Source: Clostridia bacterium
GTDB lineage: Bacteria; Bacillota; Clostridia; Christensenellales; Aristaeellaceae
Length of the DNA: 64,000 bases
Reading direction: 5' to 3'
Assembly: GCA_017460395.1 (NCBI GenBank)
Contig: JAFUBA010000163.1
Span: 1 to 64,000, forward strand
Positions 23,398 to 31,558 of the stretch are shown piece after piece. Within the stretch, counting starts at the first letter, position 1. Every line of letters starts with the position of its first letter. The notes beneath the pieces are model-generated. The model ran no database searches and was not told the origin of the DNA. It saw only the letters and a program-made list of their open reading frames with translations. Position numbers and translations under genes: made by a program.

Positions 23398-23859
23398 CGT
23401 TTCTACCCTTCAATTTCTCGCATGAAGCCATTTCAAAGGCAAAGAGGTTCTCCGCCGGAAAACGGTACAGATCATCACAGCTATAGCCCCGAAGCCACAG
23501 CGTCCCGTCCACGTTTCGAAGGTACAGTCCCTTTGGAAAGTCATCGTTCTCCTCGATCCTCTCGGTCAGCACCGTGACCGCCATGTCCGGTGCCTCATGG
23601 CCCCCGTGAGCACATGGCTTGAGTCCCAGCGGTGAAATCGCCCGGAAGATGTCTCGAAGCGCTGCCCCGTCTTTCATTCCAGGCTCCCCGATGGAGACGA
23701 TCACGGCCGTGACGCCCTGCATAAATTCTACGGTGAAGCGCGTGTGCGCGATCAGCTCCGTCGCCCTCTCGTTCATGCGGACACCATGCTCCCCGAGGCA
23801 CTCAATGAACTGCTTCTCTGTCAGCCGTCTGCCGGGATTCGGATGTATTTTGCCTTCAT
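23381..23859 (-). pseudogene. Unknown conserved-looking gene with a probable frameshift near its start
   Basis: An ATG at 23859 overlaps the hydrolase stop by ATGA, as is usual in this operon, and reads MKAKYIRIPADG before a TGA. The -1 frame then continues without a stop for about 145 codons (LTEKQFIECLGEHGVRMNER and onward) to 23381. One missing base near 23824-23827 would join the two parts. Either this strain has a frameshift (mutation or assembly error), or the working start is the internal ATG of MNERATELIAHT with GGGGAG ten bases before it. The protein has no family I recognise; the C-terminal half (GLYLRNVDGTLWLRGYSCDD) is beta-rich and soluble. Confidence 0.55.
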
Positions 23860-24650
23860 TTGAGGACGAACTCCATCGCTTCTTCAAAGTGCCGATTGAA
23901 TGTCCGTATAGCCTCCCGACTGAGGTCATCGTCCCGCAGCATATCGAAGGCGTGCACATTCGTGTGGTAGACATCCACCTCAGCCAGGACGCCCGCAAGG
24001 CGGAGGTTCTCCACATAGCTCAGCGTCTCCTGATAGAACGGCTCCCCATCCCCCACGAAGGTATAGCATGGAGGAAGTCCTCTGTAGTCCGTCTGCCAGG
24101 CGGGGGCTGCGTAGGGCGACACCTGCCTCCTGGAATCTCCCCGCAGGTACATCCACCAGCCCGCGTGGTTGCGCCTGGTGTTCCAGACCTTCCCATGGTT
24201 GTCCCTGGAGGAATCGGTATCGATGTTGCTGATCATCGGGTACAGAGGAAACTGATAGGACACGAGGATACCGCGGTCACGGGCCATCATGCAGACAGCG
24301 GCCGCAAGACCACCTCCGGCACTCTCGCCTCCGACCATGAGGATATCGCCCGTCTCATTCATGGTTTCCAGGGTCCTGTAGCAGTCATCCACCGCCGCGG
24401 GATACGGTTTCTGCCATGCAAGACGGTATCCCGGGGAGTACACGGTGATGCCGTACTTTCTCACGAGCTCCTCCGCCCTCCCCATGTACACCATTTCCTT
24501 CATTCCAGTTATGTACCCACCGCCGTGGATCCAGAGAAGGGAGATGTTCTTTTTCGTTCCTTCCTTTGGAGTCAGGACCAGCACAGGCACCCTGCCGGCA
24601 CGGATTTTCCGGACACAGATGTCTTTGCCCGGTCTCAGTCGGATCTTCAT
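23856..24650 (-). CDS. Alpha/beta hydrolase, hormone-sensitive-lipase-like esterase
   Basis: 264 residues. LLWIHGGGYITGM near residue 58 is the HGGG oxyanion motif of the HSL (GDSAG) esterase family, and GGESAGGGLAAAVCM near residue 135 is the nucleophile elbow. Late acid and histidine (FVGDGEPFY, NVHAFDML) complete the triad. It should cleave short acyl esters in the cytoplasm, as there is no signal peptide. It lies 27 bp after the TIGR04076 gene and overlaps the next gene by ATGA. Physiological substrate unknown. Confidence 0.9.
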   Translation of the reverse strand: MKIRLRPGKDICVRKIRAGRVPVLVLTPKEGTKKNISLLWIHGGGYITGMKEMVYMGRAEELVRKYGITVYSPGYRLAWQKPYPAAVDDCYRTLETMNETGDILMVGGESAGGGLAAAVCMMARDRGILVSYQFPLYPMISNIDTDSSRDNHGKVWNTRRNHAGWWMYLRGDSRRQVSPYAAPAWQTDYRGLPPCYTFVGDGEPFYQETLSYVENLRLAGVLAEVDVYHTNVHAFDMLRDDDLSREAIRTFNRHFEEAMEFVLK

Positions 24651-24677
24651 GTCAGGTTCCCTCTTTCCCGGGCTCCA

Positions 24678-25088
24678 TCAGCCCGTGTAGGCATCCTCGG
24701 CTGTGTTCGTGAAATGCTGTCTGGAAAGCCACTCCTCTTCCTCGTCGATCTCCGGAATGTCGATGCGCTCGATCTTGAAAATGACGGGCCGCGTGCCATC
24801 ATTGCAGCAGGCGATCATCATCCGGTCATCCTTCGTCCATCCCTTCATGATGGCGACGCCCTGCAGGGCAGCATACACATATCGGCTGATGGCATCCCAG
24901 GCCTCTCCACAGAACCTGCCGTTCATCAGGTGATAAAAGTCGTCCTGCTGAGGCGTTCTCCTCAAAAGAAACACGTCGCCAACCTTGAAAAAGGGGCATG
25001 GACCGGAGGCTGGATCTGCCAGGTATTCCTCCTGGTACTCGGTAAAACACTTTTTGTCGATCACGGTAATTTTGCACTCGTGCCGCAT
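24678..25088 (-). CDS. TIGR04076 family protein
   Basis: 136 residues. The pattern MRHECKITVIDKKCF, then CPFFKVGDVFLL, ...GRFCGEAWDAISRYVYAALQG and CCNDGTRPVIFKIERID agrees with the TIGR04076 family of small Firmicutes proteins of unknown function. Conserved cysteines hint at metal or redox involvement. GGAGGCATACT precedes the ATG. It is the first gene of the nine-gene operon running to the macrodomain gene. Upstream the sequence becomes AT-rich, so the operon promoter should lie in 25089-25344. Confidence 0.75.
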   Translation of the reverse strand: MRHECKITVIDKKCFTEYQEEYLADPASGPCPFFKVGDVFLLRRTPQQDDFYHLMNGRFCGEAWDAISRYVYAALQGVAIMKGWTKDDRMMIACCNDGTRPVIFKIERIDIPEIDEEEEWLSRQHFTNTAEDAYTG

Positions 25089-25344
25089 CAGTATGCCTCC
25101 TCATGGTCATTTGCTGTACTCTGACCCAGTGTGCGTGGCGATATCAGCTGCCAGGTTTGCATCCAATCATGTATCTATCCCCTATTTTCCGCTAAAACAC
25201 CTTTGCACACATTGTTTGAGCTGATGATCCGCTTGATACAGCAGCATAATCAGTTCAAAATCGAATCAGCGATGAGCTATGACACGCGTGTGCACTCACG
25301 CACAAATATGCTTCATCGTGCGATCCAGTCATATGATGCCGAAA

Positions 25345-25737
25345 TTATAGCCACCATTCAGGCGTCAGATCCTCGAGCGTTACGATTCGTTCATGATCAT
25401 AGTCAAGCATGATCTCTACCTCACGATATCTTCCCATCATCAACTGAGCCATGAACTCTCTGCATGCGCCGCATGGAGCTCCTGTTTTCCCATCGGGCAT
25501 GATAGCTAAAACACGCCTGATCTCATTTTCTCCGTTTGTGATCATATTGAACATGGCATTCCGCTCAGCACAGATTCCAAGAGAAGATGATGTATCTACG
25601 CAAACTCCTGTGTATATTTTCCCACTTGTGGATTCAATTGCAGCTGCCACACCGCCAGCATAGATTCTTTCAGAAATCTCTCTGGGGTTCTGTACAGATT
25701 TTGCCGCCTGATATAACTCTTTCCATATCTGTTCCAC
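25345..25737 (-). CDS. Cytidine deaminase family protein (blasticidin-deaminase-like)
   Basis: 130 residues. The zinc-binding deaminase motifs are C56-A-E in GICAERNAMF, with E58 as the proton shuttle, and P-C89-x-x-C92 in GAPCGACREF. C at the first ligand and the short length place it with cytidine or blasticidin-S deaminases. It would convert cytidine-type nucleosides to the uridine form, or detoxify a nucleoside antibiotic. The GTG start at 25737 is chosen because GGAGGAG lies seven bases upstream; the frame is open further but reads unlike protein. It lies in the AT-richer accessory region as an isolated gene. Confidence 0.85.
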   Translation of the reverse strand: MEQIWKELYQAAKSVQNPREISERIYAGGVAAAIESTSGKIYTGVCVDTSSSLGICAERNAMFNMITNGENEIRRVLAIMPDGKTGAPCGACREFMAQLMMGRYREVEIMLDYDHERIVTLEDLTPEWWL

Positions 25738-25902
25738 GTTCGATCTCCTCCCCCATGCGTCCATAGAAGATAACATCCACAAATGCTGGGACTGGCCTCC
25801 AAAACACAGCAATTTCCACTTGCAAGTCAAAACCCCAAAATACGTCCCCATGAATAAGGTGCCACCGTCAGAGGCCCTTACAGGACCAGTGTAAATCACT
25901 GG

Positions 25903-26767
25903 CTATGCCGGTGGTTTTGACTGGATCTGCCGCTCGATCAGGTGTGCATACTGTTCGGTCAGGTCATGCAATCTGTTCAGGGAAAGCGTTTCCTGAAGAG
26001 CTTTCCTCCGTGTCCCACGCATAAACTCCATAAACTGAGCCTGTAATGCTGTAAACTCTTGTTGCAAGAGCAGCTTCCCCGACAAGCTCCAGCATTGTGA
26101 TGCCGTCAAGGAGCAGAGGCCGGAACAGCCGGTTCATCATGGAGAAATAAGCATTCGGATCATGCGTTTCGGCCGCAAAAGCTTCTATAGCCGCGCAGTT
26201 TTCCCTTATGACGTGCATCGAATCATACAGATAAGGTGTCAGTAGCCGCGGTTCAGCTTCCGCGGGGATTACCATTCCCACCATCGTTTCCAGATCGACC
26301 GATGCCAGCAATTCTTCCTCAGATAATAACAATTGAGTACGTTCGCCGCTGCTTTCATGGGCAGGATTCATGAAATGGAATATCCCGTCAGCTTCTGCGA
26401 AAACGACGGCATGCTTTCCGTGAGGCGTTTGGATGCCAAGCATCGCAGGCCTGTGAGCACGAAGATAACGACTAAGCTGCTCTTTGCCCACCATTTCCTC
26501 CACCATACGATATCCACGGGGAGCAAGCTACAGGTTGAACCATTTTGCGCCTTGCAGCATGGGGCCGGAAATATATGTGCCATTCTCTTTGGAAAACAAG
26601 TACGGCAGCTTTATTTCAAGCGCAATCTTGTAATCTTCTGTATCCATCCCGTGAAACTCCATGATCGCAGCAAGAGCGGCACAGGAACAGGAGGCTTTGA
26701 AATGCATGAACTTCATAACAAAACAGCTTTCCACGTGAGGTATGTATACTGACACTTCATGCGCCAA
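25903..26767 (-). pseudogene. Broken papain-like/BtrH-type peptidase gene
   Basis: The frame opens at 26767 (MAHEVSVYIPHVES), runs through KASCSCAALAAIMEFHGMD and GAKWFNL, meets an in-frame TAG at 26528-26530, and continues in the same frame (LAPRGYRMVEEMVGKEQ ... GIQTPHGKHAVVFAEADG ... NPAHESS). A Cys, His (GKHAVVF) and Asn (NPAHE) in order suggest a C39/papain-like or BtrH-type fold. Near 26050-26100 the frame breaks again: a natural-looking helical C-terminus (LQAQFMEFMRGTRRKALQET) is found in a second frame down to 25903. One nonsense codon and one frameshift make it a likely pseudogene. Confidence 0.7.
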
Positions 26768-27225
26768 ATGACGTGAGCAGCATTGATACTGCTTGCTTCT
26801 TTGTCAATTGACGGTATGAAGAAGCGCCCAAACTTTCCTGCTTTTAGCTCAAGATTGAGTCGTGGACTATGAGACTGAACCCTGTGCCCTAAAGCCTGTC
26901 ATGCCGCATTTCCAGCAGATGAATCCTTGTATTACGGTACCGGTGCTTCATCGTCTGCTTATGCATTCAGGCTGATTTTTCAGATACTTATGGCGCGGAG
27001 CCAAGCGGTATCTGTCGCGGCGTCACAGGATACAACCTGCTGCAATCAGAAAGAAAGGTACTGATATACTTCCTTTGCTTATGTTCGTGCATAGTGCCGT
27101 TCAAATCCCGAGTGATGACAGTGCGTTCCATTCTTTCAGTCATGGCATCTACATGACCAGTTCGTTTTTTGATTTATCAGCGGAAGAGCCACGTTTTCAT
27201 ACCGACATTGATTATGGAAGGGTTC
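26768..27225. other. Gene-free stretch in the accessory region
   Basis: About 460 bases without a supportable gene. A 51-codon minus-strand frame (26988-27143) lacks a ribosome site. No terminator, repeat or promoter stood out. The composition resembles the decayed DNA on either side, so it may be the eroded remains of former genes. Confidence 0.4.
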
Positions 27226-27453
27226 TTATTCCACGATGCCAAGGAATGTATAATCATGGTCAGGGTTTGCTTCTACTGCGGCCTTTATTGCATCAAGATC
27301 CACGTGATCTTCATTCAGTCTCACCAGTACCCGGTCGTGGTTATGATCAGCGACGGCTTTTTCCACGCCAGCTACAGTCTCGATCGCATCAGCCACATGC
27401 TTTTCGCAATTGACGCACTTCATGCCTCTTACATTCAGTTCGATCGTCTTCAT
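27226..27453 (-). CDS. Heavy-metal-associated (CopZ-like) small protein
   Basis: 75 residues, one HMA domain. The metal site is GMKCVNCEKHV (M-x-C-x-x-C) at residues about 10-20, within the usual beta-alpha-beta-beta-alpha-beta order. Such proteins carry Cu(I) or a similar soft metal to P-type ATPases. No ATPase gene is next to it: a nitrilase gene lies upstream and empty DNA downstream. GGAGGAGAAACACA precedes the ATG. It may act on a distant exporter. Confidence 0.88.
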   Translation of the reverse strand: MKTIELNVRGMKCVNCEKHVADAIETVAGVEKAVADHNHDRVLVRLNEDHVDLDAIKAAVEANPDHDYTFLGIVE

Positions 27454-27474
27454 TGTGTTTCTCCTCCATTTCAG

Positions 27475-28395
27475 TCATTCATCACGCACAGACAGTTTCA
27501 GTACATCCGTCCGCGCGTAATGTCCACACACATCATGTTCCATCCTGCTCGCAGGAACTTTCTGCATATCAAGATCGGCGTACAAAACCCCTTCCTGGTC
27601 CCATATCGTATCTGTGACCGCATGACCAAAAGGATCAATCACGCAGCTGCCACCCCGGCATACGATATCCGGAAGTTTTGAAATCTCTTCCTGACAATTC
27701 AGATCAGAAGGATACATTTCCCTTGTAAAATACATATCCGCATTGATGAAATAGCAATGTCCTTCGATCGCAATATGTCGGATGGTGTGCTGCCACTCTT
27801 CATTATCGTTGGTATTTGGGGAAATATAGATGCTCACACCTTTCTGATAAAGCGCCACCCTTGCCAGGGGCATATAGCTTTCCCAGCAGATGAGGTTACC
27901 AATATTGCCCCAGGGAGAATCCATCACAGGGAAGAACTCCTTATCCGCATCTCCCCATACGACTCTCTCACTTCCGGTCGGTTTTAACTTTCGATGGTTC
28001 AATGCCGTCCCATCCGGTGCAATCATCATATTGGAATTATAGAGAGTCGCATTTCTATGATCCCGTTCAGAATAACCAATGCTCACATATACGCCAAGCT
28101 TTTTCGCGGCTTCCATGATCCGTTGCATCTGTTCCCCCTCAGCAAGAATGGACTCATCATAATACTTTTTCCAGTCCTCGCGTCCTTTTTCTGTCCTGCT
28201 TCCCACGGTAAATCCATAGGTCAGTCCATATGGATATCCCGGGATAAAAAGCTCTGGAAACACGATGAGCTGCGCACCCTTTCCGGCACACTCCCGGATA
28301 TGATACAGAGCCTTTTCCACGCAGGCTTCTTTATCAAACATAATGGGAGCAGCCTGTACAACCGCGATTTTGCAGATATCTTGCAGGTCTTTCAT
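27475..28395 (-). CDS. Nitrilase (carbon-nitrogen hydrolase)
   Basis: 306 residues. The catalytic triad is visible: E48 in FPELFIPGYP, K136 in NHRKLKPTGSER and C170 in NLICWESYMP. CWE after the cysteine, the KLKPT motif and the later insertion (NCQEEISKLPDI) place it in branch 1, the true nitrilases and cyanide-type hydrolases, which convert nitriles to acids and ammonia. It probably forms spiral oligomers like its relatives. It ends 22 bp before the HMA gene and follows the second amidohydrolase-type gene by 15 bp, so the three may be one transcript. Confidence 0.9.
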   Translation of the reverse strand: MKDLQDICKIAVVQAAPIMFDKEACVEKALYHIRECAGKGAQLIVFPELFIPGYPYGLTYGFTVGSRTEKGREDWKKYYDESILAEGEQMQRIMEAAKKLGVYVSIGYSERDHRNATLYNSNMMIAPDGTALNHRKLKPTGSERVVWGDADKEFFPVMDSPWGNIGNLICWESYMPLARVALYQKGVSIYISPNTNDNEEWQHTIRHIAIEGHCYFINADMYFTREMYPSDLNCQEEISKLPDIVCRGGSCVIDPFGHAVTDTIWDQEGVLYADLDMQKVPASRMEHDVCGHYARTDVLKLSVRDE

Positions 28396-28410
28396 CTCAG
28401 TTTACCTCGT

Positions 28411-29208
28411 TCATTCATACAAACCAGTTCTTCTCAACTGTGTGTACGGTCGCTGGTCTCGTCTTGCACAAGCTCCTGGAAGATCAATCTCCGCGATCAA
28501 TAGTTCCTCATTCTCACCTGCCAGAGCAATTGTCTCTCCATCAAAATCAGCTACGATGGATTCTCCGGAAAACTCCATGTCTCCTTCCAGTCCTACCCGG
28601 TTGCACATAGCTACATTGACGCTGTTCTGGAAAGCCTGGACTTTCACCTCCCACTGGAACAAGTCGGAAGGTTCCGCCTTGGTGTTCGCTGTTGGTATGA
28701 TGATCAATCCTGCCCCTCGCAGTGCCTCTGTCCGGATGCTCTCCGGATAATGCCTGTCAAAGCAGACAACAATTCCTATTTTCCCAAATTTTGTATCAAA
28801 GACGCTGAATCCTTCTTCCGATGGTGTGTAGTAATCCTGCTCATAGAACTGTTTACACTGAGCGATATGAACCATTTTCTGTCTGCCGATCATCTCTCCC
28901 TGCTCATCGATCAGCAGACTCATGTCGTATCTGCATCCGTTTTCTTCTACATAAAAGTTCGGAGCAGCAAAAACTTCATTTTTCCTGCACGCCTCGCAGA
29001 TCCCCTTCACATATGGGTGTTCCAAAGTTATAACAAAAGAAGATACATCGTGATGAGCATATTGCGGGAAGAAAGGTGAAAGCTGTATTTCCGGAAAACA
29101 GATCAGGTCAGCTTCCCGCCTCGCCGCTTCTGCGATCAGATCGATCGACTTCTGATAATTCTCTTCCATATCAGATACCATTTTCATCTGTGCAAGTGCT
29201 ATTCTCAT
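28411..29208 (-). CDS. Nitrilase superfamily amidohydrolase (carbamoylputrescine-amidase-like)
   Basis: 265 residues. The triad is E40 in CFPEIQLSPFF, K111 in GRQKMVHIA and C149 in IVVCFDRHYPES. The CFDRHYPE signature and overall length match the branch containing N-carbamoylputrescine amidase and beta-ureidopropionase, enzymes that release ammonia from amides or N-carbamoyl amines. The ATG at 29208 has GGGGAGAC before it. The frame is open for about 70 codons upstream, but that part does not resemble the family. The exact substrate is not settled. Confidence 0.88.
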   Translation of the reverse strand: MRIALAQMKMVSDMEENYQKSIDLIAEAARREADLICFPEIQLSPFFPQYAHHDVSSFVITLEHPYVKGICEACRKNEVFAAPNFYVEENGCRYDMSLLIDEQGEMIGRQKMVHIAQCKQFYEQDYYTPSEEGFSVFDTKFGKIGIVVCFDRHYPESIRTEALRGAGLIIIPTANTKAEPSDLFQWEVKVQAFQNSVNVAMCNRVGLEGDMEFSGESIVADFDGETIALAGENEELLIAEIDLPGACARRDQRPYTQLRRTGLYE

Positions 29209-29695
29209 TTTTGTCTCCCCAGAGGTTCTTCCACGCTCTGTATGTAATGCTAAGTCTGCAACTGCCGAATCCATGCACGCTGTCTGTATGCAAAATACCT
29301 TTGCCCACAGCCGAATGAAGATTGTCCTCCAGCCTCCCTGGATGACCACTTCATCCGTATATTTGGTCTGAGCACCCAGATCTTGCAGTGTGATCCTGTG
29401 GTCCCAGACGGGGACATGCACGTTATGCTCCCGCTCTGGATCAGATCCATGTCAAAGCGCTCGATGTGAATCGTGTGTGTACCAAAAAGAATCAAGCCGA
29501 ACAGTCCACAACGTTTCTTTTGAGATGCGTGCTGGAAAATGTAACCCTTCTTGCAACCCCTGAAATTGAACAGCTTGAAAGCGTATTTTCTTCAGCGCCG
29601 AGTGATGGTATGTGCTACTATTTGAGCTGCTCCTTCTGTGCCAATGTCCCACCGGGATATTTTCATTCAGTTGCTTTCAATCATTCGATGAATGC
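29209..29695 (-). other. Interval with possible gene remnants
   Basis: About 490 bases between the DUF234-type ATPase stop and the amidase start. A protein-like open stretch (VPVWDHRITLQDLGAQTKYT, then DEVVIQGGWRTIF) runs in frame into the amidase but has no start and is closed upstream by TGA. It may be the end of a lost gene. No promoter for the nitrilase pair could be identified with confidence. Confidence 0.35.
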
Positions 29696-31075
29696 TTATT
29701 CGTAAAGCTGCGCCAGGCTGATCAGTTCCAGGTCATCTGCCGGTTCCACGTCAAAACCGGACCGCGAAATGAATCCGTACCGGTAACAGTTGAGGCCTGT
29801 CTTCTGGACCTGTCTGATTTCCTGCCGGATCCTGCTCCCGTTTAACGGTTCCGAGAGGAATTTTGCCTCATAGAACATGTATCCTTTTGGATCCTCCGTC
29901 ACAAGATCAAATTCCCCGTTTGTTCTGGTGTCCGGATCATCGTACCAGTATCGGCCGATCTTCTCAAACGGTTCAGGCAGCTTTCCAGCCCGGTTCATCC
30001 TGATCAGGTATTGCCGGCATACCTCCTCAAATGCGGACGGCACATACTGTGTCTCAAAATCCTCCCTGATATACCTGTCAAAAAAGACTTCCGGATCCAT
30101 AACGCTTAGCTGTGAGGCAAAACGGAAACAATACCTGTAGTAAAACAGCGAGAGCTGGTCGGCAATGTAATATCCTGCCTTGCGCCGGTTGTTTTCATCG
30201 TTCATGGGTGCCTCTTTTCTGACGAGTCCCATGCGGATCAGCTTATCCAGGACATCCACAAGTGTCGGGCTGCTGCTCACATGTGACTGCGACAGGATAT
30301 CCGAGAATCTGGAATAACCCTTCGCCAGGGCTTCAAGCACCTCATTGACATTTGTGAGCTTTGAAATCTCAGAGCGCAGATACATGGATACCTCGTTCTC
30401 AAGCCTTGCCCCTGTCGAAGCAATCAGCTCCGTCACATTCTCTCGCACACTGAGTTTCGGGTCGATCAGCCGGTTATAATGCGGTATCCCGCCGAAGACG
30501 CTGTACAGGCGCACCCTGTCTTCCGGGCTGAAGGGCTCATAAAACAGCGCCGACTCATAGTAATCCATCGGCTGCAGGTTAATGGTTCTGTCAATCCGCC
30601 CGTAAAGAGGGTTCTGCGAATCCAGAAGGGACTGCATAATATCGATATGAGACCCGCAGATGATGATTTTTATCTTTGATGTGTTTCTGTATCTGTCAAT
30701 GAGTGACTGCAAGATGCTGTCAAGTCCGGTGGTTGTAGCTCTGAGATAGGGATACTCATCCAGCACCAGCGACAAGGGGACCTCTTCAGCCTTTGAAAAA
30801 AGAAACTGCAAAAGCTCTTCCATGTCAGCAAATGATGGCTTCGGAAAGTGGAATGCCTCACCTATCAGTTCTGAAAGGCTGTCCACGTTGTTTTTTTCAG
30901 TCGTTTCCTTGCACTCATAGTAGATTCCCGTGATCTTTTCTTCCTTCAGTACCTGTTTGATCAGCTCACTCTTTCCGACCCTTCTTCTTCCATAGATGAG
31001 GGCGGTCTGCATTTCACCCTGTGAAAGCATCTGACGCAACAGTTTTCTTTGAGACTCCCGCCCATAAAATTTCAT
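29696..31075 (-). CDS. AAA/STAND-like ATPase of the archaeal ATPase-DUF234 type
   Basis: 459 residues. Walker A is IYGRRRVGKSELI (about residues 27-39), with Walker B in LSLVLDEYPYL and sensor IICGSHIDIM. A winged-helix region follows (VLEALAKGYSRFSDILSQS), then a C-terminal DUF234-like nuclease-type domain with GEFDLVTEDPKGYMFYEAKF, whose D...E-x-K pattern is that of PD-(D/E)XK enzymes. The family is common in archaea and anaerobes, often alone and in variable copy number; function is unknown, with defence or mobile-element roles suspected. The ATG follows a CGGAGATG site. A distant relative is at 34482-35921. Confidence 0.88.
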   Translation of the reverse strand: MKFYGRESQRKLLRQMLSQGEMQTALIYGRRRVGKSELIKQVLKEEKITGIYYECKETTEKNNVDSLSELIGEAFHFPKPSFADMEELLQFLFSKAEEVPLSLVLDEYPYLRATTTGLDSILQSLIDRYRNTSKIKIIICGSHIDIMQSLLDSQNPLYGRIDRTINLQPMDYYESALFYEPFSPEDRVRLYSVFGGIPHYNRLIDPKLSVRENVTELIASTGARLENEVSMYLRSEISKLTNVNEVLEALAKGYSRFSDILSQSHVSSSPTLVDVLDKLIRMGLVRKEAPMNDENNRRKAGYYIADQLSLFYYRYCFRFASQLSVMDPEVFFDRYIREDFETQYVPSAFEEVCRQYLIRMNRAGKLPEPFEKIGRYWYDDPDTRTNGEFDLVTEDPKGYMFYEAKFLSEPLNGSRIRQEIRQVQKTGLNCYRYGFISRSGFDVEPADDLELISLAQLYE

Positions 31076-31150
31076 TCGATCATCTCCGACTCAGTTTCTT
31101 CCGAGTAAAATCTTACCATGGGATTTCCTCTCTTCCAAGTCTTATTCGGA

Positions 31151-31179
31151 CGTAAACGAGTCGGATGCAACCGAGTCAA
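31151..31179 (-). promoter_or_regulatory. Probable promoter of the DUF234-type ATPase gene, with CGAGTC repeats
   Basis: On the minus strand TTGACT (31174-31179), a 17-bp spacer and TTTACG (31151-31156). The plus strand shows CGAGTC twice, 15 bp apart (31157-31162 and 31172-31177), framing the spacer; it may be an operator. Confidence 0.45.
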
Positions 31180-31343
31180 ATACTTTACGATAAAGGTGGA
31201 TGGTTTCAGGTCGATATCTGCCATATTTTTCTTGCTGCGGTGATCATTGGCACGGGTTTCGACATTTGGGCTGAAGAAGCGAGTGAAGGGGCGGATGTGG
31301 GTATCATAAGACCTGTTTTGACTTCTCTGCCGCCCTTCGTTCC

Positions 31344-31436
31344 TTATGCTTGGTTCGAGATGTAATTCTTGCATCTCGATAAGCTCTCCACTTCTTCACG
31401 CGTCAACTCAAACATGAAGTCATCACCCTCAAACCT
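31344..31436 (-). pseudogene. Remnant of a phage-type ORF6N-domain gene
   Basis: About 30 codons encode RFEGDDFMFELTREEVESLS, the well-conserved core of the ORF6N domain of phage antirepressor and regulator genes (typically RFPEDFMFQLTKEE). The frame then ends, and the usual upstream helix is absent in any frame I could read. The rest of the interval 31076-31558 holds only the ATPase promoter. This is a fragment of a former mobile element and supports the view that the 25-32 kb region was acquired and is decaying. Confidence 0.55.
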
Positions 31437-31558
31437 GGCAGAGAGTGCGCTCAGAAACATACGGGGTGACAAAATCAAGCGCAATTTTTCAACAAACATT
31501 CCGACACATGACCACACCATAAACCATGTGTTCAATGAAAGCGGAAGACAAAGCCACA

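Noticed and set aside
25738..25899. A longer N-terminus for the cytidine deaminase
   Set aside because: The GTG at 25737 has GGAGGAG upstream and begins the normal family N-terminus; the extra residues are not deaminase-like.
26988..27143. A 51-codon minus-strand frame
   Set aside because: No ribosome site and no protein-like pattern.
29209..29420. An upstream in-frame extension of the second nitrilase
   Set aside because: The extension has no family match, and a GGGGAGAC ribosome site stands directly before the ATG at 29208.
29452..29652. A 66-codon minus-strand frame
   Set aside because: Composition unlike protein, no ribosome site, not connected to a neighbouring gene.
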